Part shown: one piece after another, positions 9,411-18,760 of the stretch
Numbering within the stretch: position 1 is the stretch's first letter
How the letters are laid out: the number at the start of each line of letters is the position of its first letter
Assembly: GCA_038329845.1 (NCBI GenBank)
Contig: JBBQNJ010000002.1
Span: forward strand, 62,001-126,000
Length of the DNA stretch: 64,000 bases
Direction of reading: 5' to 3'
From: JBBQNJ01 sp038329845
Lineage (GTDB): Bacteria; Planctomycetota; Phycisphaerae; Tepidisphaerales; Tepidisphaeraceae
Notes under the pieces: model-generated
Databases searched by the model: none
Told to the model about the DNA's origin: nothing
The model's input: only the letters and a program-made list of their open reading frames with translations
Position numbers and translations under genes: made by a program

Positions 9411-12400
9411 TCAGGGCGATGTCTGAACCTGCAGTTTGTCGGCAGCGCTCTCGCCGCGGATTTTTTCCTGGTACATCGGATACGCATTCGCCGGCAGGGC
9501 GAGGCTGGTGCCGGGGGCTTCGGCGCGGAGGTAGTGGGTTATCAGATGACGGCCGGGGGGGAGGCCGGTGAAGAAAACGCACAGGCGGTCGTCGCGGAAT
9601 TCGAGGTTGGACGCAGCGAGGCTCGGAGTGAGCAGGGACTCATCGGCGTTTTCAAATCCGGCGGGGCGCGGGTCCTCGAGCAGAACGTACGGAAACTCTC
9701 GGGCCGCGGATAATTCCAACGTGGCCTGGATGACCTCACCAGGCTTAACCGGTCCGGTGATGGGCGTCCCGTCGAGATGGGTGAAGCGCCGCGTGATTCG
9801 CAAGGCGTCGCCGCAGGCTCCAGTCTGATCGAGCCGCTGGACGCCGCGGGCGGTGAGGCTAAGTCGCACGGGCTGGGCGCTGCGGGCGATGATCTCGATG
9901 GGCAGGGCCTCGAGGCCGCCGAGCTGGGTTGCCGCAAGAAGAGCCTGCTGATGGGGTCGGGCCAGGGCCGCGGGATCGGCGGCGTTCAGAACGGTTTTCC
10001 CGCCGACGCGGATGGATAATTCTTCGAATGATTCCGGCGGCAGCGGATACTCCAGCAGCCGCGCCAACGCGGCGATGGCGGCGGCGGTGGCCTGGGTGTT
10101 TTCCCAGCGATGTCCCTGTCGCCGCCCGATCAATCGCTCGGCGGTGGCGAAGCAGTCGCGCAGCGGCGCTTTCAAATCAAGCTGCATGCTAAGCCGCATC
10201 GCCAGGCCGGCGCTGTCGTCGGGCATCCATTCGCTCAGTGACGACCAGAGCCGGCGCGACAGTTCGGGGCGATCGAGCGTGGCCGCCGCCATCGCCAGGG
10301 TTTGCAGCGCGGCGGGGGGAGCCTTGGCGTCGAACGCGGCGTCGATCTGGCGGGTGAGTTCGGCGGCGTCGATCCGCCCGGCGCGGGACAAGGCCAGCAC
10401 AGCGCGGGCTTGAAGGATCGGATCGAGGTCGGGCTGCGACATCAGCGCCGCGACCCCATCGCATCCGCGCTGCAACACCCCTGCGTCCACCTCCACGCCG
10501 ACGGACCGGCAGCGCGCCAACCCGTCCACCACGTACACGGTCATCGACGCATTAGTCGCGTCCTTCTCCCACCACCCCCAGCCGCCGTCATCGTGTTGGA
10601 AGGCATACAGGCGGGTCAGACCCTTGGCCAACACATCGGGGATTTTCGCAGCGATTTCGGGCGGAATCTTCACCCCGTGTTTGGCGGCGGCGTCGGCGAC
10701 CAGCACCGCCGGGAGAAACCGGCTCATCGTCTGCTCGACGCAGCCGTACGGGTAGTCGATCAGGTATCCCAGCCCGTCGAGGGCACCGGAAATACTGTCG
10801 CGGGAGACGCTGATCCGCAGCTCCCCCGGGACAAATCCGGCGGGCAGGGTGCCGATCCAGCGGTCATGAATCGGTTCGTTGAAAGTGACTTCCCGCAGCC
10901 GTCCGCAAGGGCCGATGCGCAGCTCGCGGCGTTCGGAATCGGCGTCGGGGCCGCTGATGACGCCAACGGAAATCACACTGTTGCCGACCGAATCGCAGTT
11001 GAGCCAGGCGGTGATTCGCGCTGATTCGTTCGGCGCCACGGTAATCGACTCCGGTGAGAAATCGTTGCCATCGCGGGTCCATAGGATGCGGCAATCGCGC
11101 GCGGCGGCGGATGGGTTGTGAACCACCGCCACCGCCTGGAGGCGATCGCCCACGACGGCGAAACGCGGCAGAAAAAGCTGGATCGCCAGCGGGCGGGAGA
11201 CGCGCAGGCTCTGGCGGCCGGCGCCAAACTCGACGCCGCGGGTCAACGCGACGGCGGTGAGACGAAAGGCGGTGAGCGAATCAGGCAATTTGAACGAAGC
11301 GGCGGCACGGCCATCGGGACCGGTGCGAAGCTGGGGAAACCATGCGGCGGTCTCACGGAAATCGGAGCGCAGCGCGGGCAGGGCGATCTCGCTCTCCGGC
11401 CGCAGCGCCTGGCCACCCGGGCGCGGCGCGGGGCGCACCGGTGGCGCAAGCGGCGCCGGCTCGGAGACCGCTTCTTGCGCCTGCGCCATCGCCTCGGCGG
11501 CCCTCTGCAACGCCTGGCCGATCGTCGCCAAACGGCGAGGCCGCGCGGCATACGATCGGTTGCCCAGCGAAGCGCGCCACGCCTTGGGCAGATACTCGCG
11601 GGGCGGATGGGCATCGGCGAACCGGGCGGCAAGATCATCGATGTGATCTTCGCCGAAAGCGAAGACCCCGGCGTCCACCGCGGCGAGGCTGACCTCGGCG
11701 GCGCGCGGCGTTCCGTCCGGCGATGTCACCCGCAGCGCCACATCTACCTGTTCGCCGGGCTGGTAGTCGCGGCGGGGAAGGTCGATATCGACTTTGAGTT
11801 GTTCCAGCGGCACCGAGGTGCCGGGGTCGGTCACGTCGATGCGGCACCACAGCGGGTTCTCACCGGAGTCGTCTTCAGCAAGCGCCTGCTGGAGTTCCCG
11901 TGCTTCAACGCGAGGCGGTTCGAGCTGGGGGGCGATCGCCGTGGAACTGAGGATCCGGCCTTGGAGATAGACGTTGGGAAGGTGACGCGATCGCAGAGGC
12001 AGCTCGACGACATGATGCCATGCCTTGCCGGCGGGAAGGGTGACGATGTGATAGTCCACCACCGAGCGGCCCTCGAAAGTGAACAGCAGCCGCGCTCCCG
12101 GGGGGGCGTAGACCAGAACGGGCAACGTCTGCCCAACCTGCCCTTGGTGGCGATCGAACAACGCCCAGAGGGGCGATCGCAGCGGCTCGTCGAACGCCGG
12201 TTCGCCGTCTTCCTGTTCGAGATAGTCGCTGAGGTTCACCCAGCCATCGCCCCTGACCGGCGTATCCGGCGCCGAGGCGAACGGCGATTCATCGCCGTCG
12301 TATGCGAAGACGGTTGCGACATCGGCGGCACCGGGGGTGGGGCCACCGACGCGGGTACCGAGGGCGGGGCCGTCGACGCGGGCACTCCACCAGCCCGGGG

Positions 12401-14768
12401 GGAGGCGGGCGGTCGCCACGCCATTGGAAGCCTCGACGAAAACCGAGCGCGGGGTCTTGTCGCGCAGTTGCGTGAAGGTCACTTTTCCTTTTGCCGCAAA
12501 GGTGAACTCGGCATTGGCGGGAACAAATCGCGGCAGCGTCGTCGCCGCCGCGAGGGTGCCGGGGCCGGTGAGTTCGATGGCAGACGTCCGCGTCACCGTG
12601 CGGCCCGAGGCGTCGGTCAACGACGCGATCAGGGCATAGCGCCCCGGCGTCAGAGGCGACGAAATCTGCATCTCGAGTTCCCCTCGCCCCAGGTCATTGA
12701 GGGTGGTTTCGGCGGCGACCAGGGCTTGCCACTGTCCGGCTTCCACCAGCCGGGCCTCGACCTTGCCGCTCACGGGCTTGCCGAATAGATATTCACCGGA
12801 GAAGCGCAGCGAGAGCGATTTCAATTCGGTCGCCCGGGCGGGCACTCCCTCGATCGCCAGCTCGAAGTTGGGCCGGCGGTAGTGCTTGACGGCGAAGACA
12901 TCGGGAACCGCATAAGTGACTTCGCCGACGCGGACGGTCAGCGAATACGTTCCGATCGCCTGCTCGGGCGAGAGCGTCACCGATCCAGCGGCGGTTGCGA
13001 AGTCGTTCAGGGTCAGCTCACCGAAGTCGATCTCTCGCCCCTTGGGATCGACCACGCGATAGCTCAGCGGCGTGCCGCTGGCCGGGGCGATCAGGCGGGA
13101 TGCGAACTCGAAGTCATCGTCGCGGAAGGCGTGCGCCGATGCCGCAACGCGCTGGGCCGGCGGCGATGTCGGGGCGGTCGCGGGTGATGGCGACAAGCGG
13201 CGCACGATCAACTTGAATTGCACGGACTGTCCCGGCCGATAGGTCGGGCGATCGGTCAGGGCGGCGATCACGCACGTGTCCTCGTACACGTGGCCCGTGG
13301 CCTGCGGCGCTGGCAGATCGGCGCGGACTTGCATAAGCTGCGCGCGAACTGCGAATCCCCATAGTTGCTCGGCCTCATCGGCGACAGACCGATAGATTCC
13401 CTCGAAAACTCGCCCGAAACCGCCAACGGCGAATCGGCCGTCCTTATGCGCGATCACGGCGCGGGTCGAAACCGCAGTAACGCGCGCGAACGCCACGCCG
13501 GCCTCGTCGCTCGTCGCCTCACCGATCTGCCCGGCGGCGACGATCGTCGCGCCCGCCACGGGCGAGTCGCCGGTGTTGTCGGACACCACCGCCATCACGC
13601 CGTCGCGGCAACGGCCAAGGGTCAGGCTCAAGGGATCGACCAGCAGCGGCGCCATCACCCGCTGGCCATTCGCCTCGGCGACGATCGCGTAGGCACCGGG
13701 GCGATCCAGGAGTTTGCCGGGTATCTTCACGATCCGGTCGGTTCGCCAGAAACTGAGCCGATCGACCGGCGGGCGATATTCCTTGTCCAGGCGCTGCTGG
13801 AAATCCCACTCATCGTCGCCGAAATAATCGGAATCGGGATCGCGGTTGCCGTCATCCCACTTAAGCATGCGGTCGTCGTCTCGCTCAACGAGGTGGCGCG
13901 GCGCCGCGGTCAACGACGCGACCTCGACGCTCCATTCGGCCAGTAGATCCTCGGCAGGCGGGTCGAACGGCACTCGAGCGCGGCGAACGACCGCCAACTG
14001 TTGCCGGGACATGGCCATTGCTGCCTGGTCGATCGCACGTTTCGGCCGCTCGGGAAGCTGCAATCCGTAATCCCGATAGATGAAGTCCTCGCCGATCCCG
14101 GCGTGCGCCGCGATGAGCGACTTTGAATCGCGGATGCGATAAAGCCGCAGCTTGACCTGCTTGGCATTTCGGACATCCATCAGCGGCGTCGCATCGGCAC
14201 CAGAGCGATACCCTCCGGCCACGTCGAACGTGATTTGCGTGTTGTTGCGATCCAGCTCGACCGCCCATCGCGCCGCCCGGCTCGCCAGCGGCCTCTGGCG
14301 GATGGTTTCAAGCAAGGCGGCCGCCCGTCGCACGTCGGGATGGTCGGGATCGCGCAGGGTCCAGGCGAACGGTGCCGTTACCGGATGAAAATCGAATTGC
14401 TCCATCAACATTTTGATGCCGCGCTGTCGAGCCTGCGTTTCGATCGATTGCGGAAATCCCGCCGCCGCCTGGACAAATGCCTGGCGATCGCCGGGAGGCA
14501 CATCGCCGGCGAATTCTTTCTCGCCGATGTGCGCCTCGGGCCATTCGGCCACCCCGCCGCGCCACGTCTCGTCCTGGGCCTGGGCAAGTTGGTTGCCGCT
14601 GTCGATCAACCACTCGATCGGGGGAAGTGCCGGGGCGTGCCAAACCAGGTGCGGTCGCAGCAGGCTCATGGCCTGGTCATAGCGTTGTTGATCACTGGGA
14701 CCGGGGTTCGGTTGGGGACCGGCCGCACACAGCAGCGTCAAAATCAGCAGGGAAAGTCGCAGGCGCAT
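9411..14768 (-). CDS. Bacterial alpha-2-macroglobulin family protein (thioester type)
   Basis: This 1785-residue protein matches the bacterial alpha-2-macroglobulins, large traps that capture proteases after bait-region cleavage. ATG 14768 gives a Sec-type signal peptide (MRLRLSLLILTLLCAAG); upstream codons in frame add an unlikely leader. A cysteine in that leader is not in a good lipobox, so periplasmic or secreted export is more likely than lipidation. Macroglobulin-type beta domains fill the first two thirds, including TDRPTYRPGQSVQFKLIVRR, a hallmark of MG domains. The thioester motif YPYGCVEQTMSRF is intact with Cys at residue 1343 and Gln at 1346, and is followed by helical repeats typical of the thioester domain (YAFQHDDGGWGWWEKDATNA). 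The gene stands alone: no penicillin-binding protein of the pbpC type, the usual neighbour in Proteobacteria, is nearby. Confidence 0.9.
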   Translation of the reverse strand: MRLRLSLLILTLLCAAGPQPNPGPSDQQRYDQAMSLLRPHLVWHAPALPPIEWLIDSGNQLAQAQDETWRGGVAEWPEAHIGEKEFAGDVPPGDRQAFVQAAAGFPQSIETQARQRGIKMLMEQFDFHPVTAPFAWTLRDPDHPDVRRAAALLETIRQRPLASRAARWAVELDRNNTQITFDVAGGYRSGADATPLMDVRNAKQVKLRLYRIRDSKSLIAAHAGIGEDFIYRDYGLQLPERPKRAIDQAAMAMSRQQLAVVRRARVPFDPPAEDLLAEWSVEVASLTAAPRHLVERDDDRMLKWDDGNRDPDSDYFGDDEWDFQQRLDKEYRPPVDRLSFWRTDRIVKIPGKLLDRPGAYAIVAEANGQRVMAPLLVDPLSLTLGRCRDGVMAVVSDNTGDSPVAGATIVAAGQIGEATSDEAGVAFARVTAVSTRAVIAHKDGRFAVGGFGRVFEGIYRSVADEAEQLWGFAVRAQLMQVRADLPAPQATGHVYEDTCVIAALTDRPTYRPGQSVQFKLIVRRLSPSPATAPTSPPAQRVAASAHAFRDDDFEFASRLIAPASGTPLSYRVVDPKGREIDFGELTLNDFATAAGSVTLSPEQAIGTYSLTVRVGEVTYAVPDVFAVKHYRRPNFELAIEGVPARATELKSLSLRFSGEYLFGKPVSGKVEARLVEAGQWQALVAAETTLNDLGRGELEMQISSPLTPGRYALIASLTDASGRTVTRTSAIELTGPGTLAAATTLPRFVPANAEFTFAAKGKVTFTQLRDKTPRSVFVEASNGVATARLPPGWWSARVDGPALGTRVGGPTPGAADVATVFAYDGDESPFASAPDTPVRGDGWVNLSDYLEQEDGEPAFDEPLRSPLWALFDRHQGQVGQTLPVLVYAPPGARLLFTFEGRSVVDYHIVTLPAGKAWHHVVELPLRSRHLPNVYLQGRILSSTAIAPQLEPPRVEARELQQALAEDDSGENPLWCRIDVTDPGTSVPLEQLKVDIDLPRRDYQPGEQVDVALRVTSPDGTPRAAEVSLAAVDAGVFAFGEDHIDDLAARFADAHPPREYLPKAWRASLGNRSYAARPRRLATIGQALQRAAEAMAQAQEAVSEPAPLAPPVRPAPRPGGQALRPESEIALPALRSDFRETAAWFPQLRTGPDGRAAASFKLPDSLTAFRLTAVALTRGVEFGAGRQSLRVSRPLAIQLFLPRFAVVGDRLQAVAVVHNPSAAARDCRILWTRDGNDFSPESITVAPNESARITAWLNCDSVGNSVISVGVISGPDADSERRELRIGPCGRLREVTFNEPIHDRWIGTLPAGFVPGELRISVSRDSISGALDGLGYLIDYPYGCVEQTMSRFLPAVLVADAAAKHGVKIPPEIAAKIPDVLAKGLTRLYAFQHDDGGWGWWEKDATNASMTVYVVDGLARCRSVGVEVDAGVLQRGCDGVAALMSQPDLDPILQARAVLALSRAGRIDAAELTRQIDAAFDAKAPPAALQTLAMAAATLDRPELSRRLWSSLSEWMPDDSAGLAMRLSMQLDLKAPLRDCFATAERLIGRRQGHRWENTQATAAAIAALARLLEYPLPPESFEELSIRVGGKTVLNAADPAALARPHQQALLAATQLGGLEALPIEIIARSAQPVRLSLTARGVQRLDQTGACGDALRITRRFTHLDGTPITGPVKPGEVIQATLELSAAREFPYVLLEDPRPAGFENADESLLTPSLAASNLEFRDDRLCVFFTGLPPGRHLITHYLRAEAPGTSLALPANAYPMYQEKIRGESAADKLQVQTSP

Positions 14769-14863
14769 GGGGATTTCTCGTAAAGAGCTTAGCCAGGCCG
14801 GATTCGCTGTTGTGATGTACCCGTTGAACCTCCACTGTGTTGAAAGCCCGGCGGACGCGCCGA

Positions 14864-14978
14864 AAAAAGGGGACGCGCTTCTTTTTTCGCAGCGTAATAG
14901 AGTCACACTTTTATTATCGTATTATAATTCAGGATTTTGCCGAAAAGTGGGTACGCGTGCTGAGCGCGTCCCCTTTTT
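14864..14978. repeat. REPIN-like inverted repeat, 16-bp perfect arms
   Basis: AAAAAGGGGACGCGCT at 14864-14879 is answered by its exact reverse complement at 14963-14978. The 83 bp between the arms are AT-rich (TTATTATCGTATTATAATTC). It lies in the 479-bp gap between the divergent alpha-2-macroglobulin and galactokinase genes, which otherwise holds only a short internal direct repeat (GTCGGCATGAT near 15118 and 15150). Fifteen bases of the right arm (TGAGCGCGTCCCCTT) recur at 25769-25783, so the arm is dispersed. GGGGAC-headed inverted repeats are a pattern I associate with RAYT transposases. Confidence 0.7.
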
Positions 14979-15247
14979 GCATTGCTGACCATTTGTTACG
15001 CTTCCCCAGGAGTCGGGCACGCGCGCGGGGAACTGGGTCATTCCCGGTGTTCTCGCCACGGGTTGCGAATGAAGAGCTATCGGGGACGTCGGTTCCGAAG
15101 AGCGACGATGTGTTCGTCGGCATGATTGCGAACGCCGACGCCCGCGTCGGCATGATGAGGAACTGCGACCGCCGGCAGAACCGGGGATGACTCTGCGCGG
15201 GGGCGCGCTTGACCGGTGCCGCGAGAGGCACTTACATTTGCCTCATT

Positions 15248-16426
15248 ATGGACAGCGGCATGGACAGCGGCGAGCTTCGACAGCAGTTTGAGGGCATGTA
15301 CGGCGGCGGCGGGCGGATTCATACGATCCGCGCCCCCGGCAGGGTCAATTTGATCGGGGAACACACCGATTACAACGATGGGTTCGTCTTTCCCATGGCG
15401 ATCGAGCCGGAGGTGCGGCTGATCTGCCGCGCCCGCGGCGACGGGATTATTCGACTTTCTTCCATCGCGTTTCCCGGACAGATCGTCGAGTGGTCGCTGA
15501 ATGAGAAGATCGTCCCGGGCGAGCCGACGTGGGCCAACTATTCGCGCGGCGTTTCGGCCGAACTGCTGGCCGCGGGGATCCCGCTGGTGGGGATGGATGC
15601 GCTGATGGTCAACACCCTGCCGGTGGGTGGGGGCCTTTCCAGCTCGGCGGCGATCGAGGTGGCGACGGCCACGGCGCTGCTGCGGCTGGCCGGACTCGAG
15701 ATGGAACCGCATCGCCTGGCCCTGCTCTGCCAGAAGGCCGAGCATGATTACGCCAACGTTCCCTGCGGGATCATGGACCAGATGGTCGTGACCTCGGGCA
15801 AGGCTGGCCACGCGGTCTTGTACGATTGTCGAACGGGGCAGATGCAGCACATTCCGGTTGATCCCCGCGACCTGCGAGTGGTCATTATCAATTCGCACGT
15901 TAAACACGAGTTGTCCGGCGGAGAATACGCGATCCGACGACGCCAGTGCGAGGCCGGGGTGGCGTTTTTCCAAAAAGCGAATCCGCATATCCGCGCTTTG
16001 CGCGATGTGAACCTTCTCCAACTCGACGCCGCCGAAGGCAAGCTTGACCCGATCGTGTTCAAGCGATGCCGCCATGTGATCAGCGAGAACGCCCGCGCCA
16101 CCGAAGCCGCCAGCGCCCTCGAGCGCGGCGACTACGACCGGATGGGCAAGCTGATGGCGCAAAGTCACGCCTCTCTGCGCGACGATTACGAAGTGAGCTG
16201 CGAAGAACTCGATTTTCTCAGCGAGCAGGCGATGAGCGTTCAAGGGGTCTACGGTGCGCGGATGACCGGCGGCGGTTTCGGCGGGTGCATCGTGGCGCTG
16301 GTCCAGCCCAGGTGGGTCGAGGCGCTGCGTGAGCATCTGGAGAGCGTCTACCCGCCGCGATTCGGCAAGGCCCCGGGGATTCATGTCACCACCGCCACCG
16401 ACGGGGCGCGGGAAATTCAGCCGTAG
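15248..16426 (+). CDS. galK: Galactokinase
   Basis: This GHMP-family kinase phosphorylates galactose at C1, the first committed Leloir step. The 392-residue sequence has the galactokinase signature RAPGRVNLIGEHTDYNDG near residue 25, the ATP-binding GHMP motif LPVGGGLSSSAAIEVATA near residue 120, the active-site-region CGIMDQMV and the C-terminal GARMTGGGFGGCIVAL. ATG 15248 is chosen because upstream codons add unrelated sequence; a second ATG at 15260 is equally possible. A mutarotase follows 1.2 kb downstream. No galactose-1-phosphate uridylyltransferase or epimerase is in the window, so the pathway is only partly encoded here. The stop codon touches a tandem repeat array. Confidence 0.95.
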   Translation: MDSGMDSGELRQQFEGMYGGGGRIHTIRAPGRVNLIGEHTDYNDGFVFPMAIEPEVRLICRARGDGIIRLSSIAFPGQIVEWSLNEKIVPGEPTWANYSRGVSAELLAAGIPLVGMDALMVNTLPVGGGLSSSAAIEVATATALLRLAGLEMEPHRLALLCQKAEHDYANVPCGIMDQMVVTSGKAGHAVLYDCRTGQMQHIPVDPRDLRVVIINSHVKHELSGGEYAIRRRQCEAGVAFFQKANPHIRALRDVNLLQLDAAEGKLDPIVFKRCRHVISENARATEAASALERGDYDRMGKLMAQSHASLRDDYEVSCEELDFLSEQAMSVQGVYGARMTGGGFGGCIVALVQPRWVEALREHLESVYPPRFGKAPGIHVTTATDGAREIQP

Positions 16427-16428
16427 AC

Positions 16429-16578
16429 GCCGGTGTCGTATGGGTCGGCGCCGTAAGCGTCGCCGCTGGATGCGTCGGCGCTCGATGTGTCGGCGCTGTA
16501 TGCATCCGCGCCGTATGCGTCGGTGCCGTATGCGTCGGCACCGTATGCGTCGGTGCCGTACGGGTCGGCGCTGTATGG
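16429..16578. repeat. Ten-copy 15-bp minisatellite after galK
   Basis: Ten degenerate 15-bp units run from 16429 to 16578, with consensus close to GTCGGCGCCGTATGC; units begin at 16444, 16459, 16474 and so on. The array fills the gap between the convergent galK and nucleoside hydrolase genes. The last bases of galK (CAGCCGTAGACG, including the TAG stop) look like a degenerate extra unit. On the minus strand one frame encodes DAYGA-type pentapeptides, but it lacks a credible start of its own. Confidence 0.9.
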
Positions 16579-16610
16579 TCGGTGCTGCGGGCGATCGTCC
16601 CGCCGGGCCT

Positions 16611-17531
16611 TCAGCGCTGGAGCTTGGCGAAAAAGTCGGCGAAAATCGCGTCGCGGTTCACCTCGTGGGCGCAGCGGATCAGGCTCCTCGTCGGATCGCA
16701 GCTCCAGGTGATCTGATCGGTCAACAGCGGCGACGGTGCCAGGTGCGTGCCGACCCACGCGGGATTCACCAGCCACGCGATCGGTGCCATGTCCCAGATC
16801 ACGCGGCTTCGGCCCGGCGAGTCGTCCACCTGGTCGGCATACACTTTCGCAAGGTACTCACCCACCCGGCCGCGCGGCTTGACGAAACGGTCCACCTCGG
16901 CCCGCGTCAGCCGCAGATGTTCGGCCACGTTGCGGCACGGGACGAACACCAGCGGAACTGCGCTGTTGAACATCACCCGCGAGGCGTGCAGGTCTTGCTT
17001 GAGATTGAACTCCCGGGCGGTGTGCCAGTTGAACGGATGTCCGGCCAGCCAGACCACCACGATCCGCTCGATCAACCGCGGCTCGAGCAGCAGCGCCGAG
17101 GCGATATTGGTGATCGCCCCGATCCCCACGACGTACAGCGGCGGCGATCCTTGCGGACGTGCCATCACGCGCTCGACGAGGTTCGTCGCCGCGGCGCTGG
17201 CGACCGGCTCATCGGCCGCCGTCATCCAGCGGTCCGATCCGCGATGCAGCATTCCCTCGGGCGAAACCCCCATTCGATCCAGCACCCGCGCCGCTTCATC
17301 GTGGCTCTTGTTCATGCCGTCGGCCGGACCGGTCGAGCGGGCGTTGTGATAAGGCGCGGCATACACAGCTTGAAGGCGGATGCGCTGCGGCGACAGCAGC
17401 GCGTAGGTCAGCGCGAACTGATCGTCGATCTCGTTGTCGGTGTCGGTGTCCAGAATGATCTCCACCGGGTTGGCCGGCGGCTGCAGTCGGTCCACCAGCG
17501 TGGATGCGGCGAGTTTCGGGAACGCGGGCAT
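16611..17531 (-). CDS. Inosine-uridine-preferring nucleoside hydrolase family protein
   Basis: This family cleaves the N-glycosidic bond of ribonucleosides using a calcium ion held by an aspartate cluster. The 306-residue protein shows the cluster as ILDTDTDNEIDDQFALTYAL at about residues 25-45, and later family-like segments VVGIGAITNIASALL and VVWLAGHPFNW. It has no signal peptide, so it is probably cytoplasmic. It faces galK tail to tail and is divergent from galM, 89 bp away, which suggests separate transcription. The actual nucleoside or ribosylated substrate cannot be told from sequence. Confidence 0.88.
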   Translation of the reverse strand: MPAFPKLAASTLVDRLQPPANPVEIILDTDTDNEIDDQFALTYALLSPQRIRLQAVYAAPYHNARSTGPADGMNKSHDEAARVLDRMGVSPEGMLHRGSDRWMTAADEPVASAAATNLVERVMARPQGSPPLYVVGIGAITNIASALLLEPRLIERIVVVWLAGHPFNWHTAREFNLKQDLHASRVMFNSAVPLVFVPCRNVAEHLRLTRAEVDRFVKPRGRVGEYLAKVYADQVDDSPGRSRVIWDMAPIAWLVNPAWVGTHLAPSPLLTDQITWSCDPTRSLIRCAHEVNRDAIFADFFAKLQR

Positions 17532-17620
17532 GAATCCTGCTCCTGTGTCTGAAAGCCGCCGCCAAGGCTGCGGCGAGATCGTTTTTCCAAATCGGCGACG
17601 CGGCGATAGGATCGCATATT

Positions 17621-18673
17621 ATGCGAATTTTGGAAAGCGATTTCGGAAAACTGCCCGATGGGCGCGGATCGCGGCGGTACACGTTGACCAACAGCGCCGG
17701 ACTGGTGGTGAAAATCACCGATTTCGGCGCGATCATCACCGAGGTGCATGTCCCCGATTGCCAGGGACGGTGTGCCAATGTCAATCTCGGGTTCGACCGA
17801 CTCGAGCCGTATCTGGAGAATGTGCCTTACTTCGGGGCGACGATCGGGCGGGTGGCCAATCGGATCGGCGGCGGGCGCTTCACGTTAAACGGGCGGGAAT
17901 ATTCCCTGGCGCAAAACGCCATCAATCCAGCGCCGAGTCATCTGCATGGTGGAAACGTGGGATTCAGCAAGGTGCTGTGGAGCGCGCAGGCGCGCCAGGT
18001 CGGCGATGATGCCGCGGAGGTGCGCTGCGCCTATCGAAGCGTCGATGGCGAGGAGGGGTATCCCGGCGATCTGGATGTCAAGGTGATGTTCGGGTTGAAC
18101 GAGGCCAACGAGTTGAGCATCGACTACACCGCCCGGACCAACAAGCCGACGCCGATCAACCTGACCAATCATTGTTACTGGAATCTCACCGGCGCCGGAT
18201 CCGGCGAGGTGCTGGATCACGAGCTGTGGATCGCCGCCGACCGGTATACCCCGAATGATCAGCGCCTGATCCCGACCGGCGGGATCGTGCCGGTGGCCGG
18301 AACACCGCTGGACTTTCGTATCGCCCGGCGGATCGGCGCGTCGATCGGCCAGGTGGACGGCGGCGGCTACGATCACAACTACGTGCTGGACAGCGGTTTG
18401 GACCTGAAGCTGGCAGCGCGGGTGTTCGATCCGCAAAGCGGGCGGGTGATGGAGATCTCGACCACGGAGCCGGCCATCCAGTTCTACACCAGCAACTTCC
18501 TGGACGGCACCATCCGCGGCCTCGGCGGCGTCTACTCGCGTCACGGCGCGCTCTGCCTGGAAACCCAGCACTTTCCCGACGCCGTAAACCGCCCCGAATT
18601 CCCGAGCATTATCCTCAACCCGGGTGAAGTGTATCGCTCTCGAACCGTCCATCGGTTCGGGGTGAGAGGGTGA
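17621..18673 (+). CDS. galM: Galactose mutarotase (aldose 1-epimerase)
   Basis: The enzyme interconverts the alpha and beta anomers of galactose, feeding galactokinase. The 350-residue protein carries the family landmarks: NPAPSHLHGGNVGFSKVLW near residue 105 with a catalytic-type histidine, NLTNHCYWNLTG near residue 180, GGGYDHNYVLD near residue 248, and CLETQHFPDAVNRP near residue 310, whose glutamate matches the catalytic base of the family. The length fits the roughly 340-residue norm. It lies downstream of galK with an opposite-strand gene between them. Its TGA stop is part of a GGGTGAA repeat array. Confidence 0.95.
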   Translation: MRILESDFGKLPDGRGSRRYTLTNSAGLVVKITDFGAIITEVHVPDCQGRCANVNLGFDRLEPYLENVPYFGATIGRVANRIGGGRFTLNGREYSLAQNAINPAPSHLHGGNVGFSKVLWSAQARQVGDDAAEVRCAYRSVDGEEGYPGDLDVKVMFGLNEANELSIDYTARTNKPTPINLTNHCYWNLTGAGSGEVLDHELWIAADRYTPNDQRLIPTGGIVPVAGTPLDFRIARRIGASIGQVDGGGYDHNYVLDSGLDLKLAARVFDPQSGRVMEISTTEPAIQFYTSNFLDGTIRGLGGVYSRHGALCLETQHFPDAVNRPEFPSIILNPGEVYRSRTVHRFGVRG

Positions 18674-18760
18674 AAGAGTGAAAGGGTGACAAGGCGAAAA
18701 GGGGCACGGTGAGAATCACCCCTTCACCCCTTCACCTCTTCACCCCCTCACCTCTTCACA
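18661..18760. repeat. Inverted GGGTGAA arrays between convergent genes
   Basis: Plus-strand GGGTGAA-type heptads (18661-18690) are followed by TTCACCCC-type heptads (18716-18760), so the two halves can pair into an imperfect hairpin. The array supplies the TGA stop of galM (18671-18673) and the TGA stop of the convergent downstream gene (18756-18758). It may act as a bidirectional terminator, although no uridine tract is present. Confidence 0.8.

Noticed and set aside
11118..12788. Long open frame opposite the alpha-2-macroglobulin gene
   Set aside because: Arginine/glycine-rich antisense frame; the minus strand has the thioester and MG motifs.
14911..14928. TATAAT at 14923 as the galK promoter
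   Set aside because: No -35 at either usual spacing, and it lies inside the inverted repeat element.
16429..16578. Possible CRISPR array
   Set aside because: Units are 15 bp and contiguous, with no spacers; it is a minisatellite.
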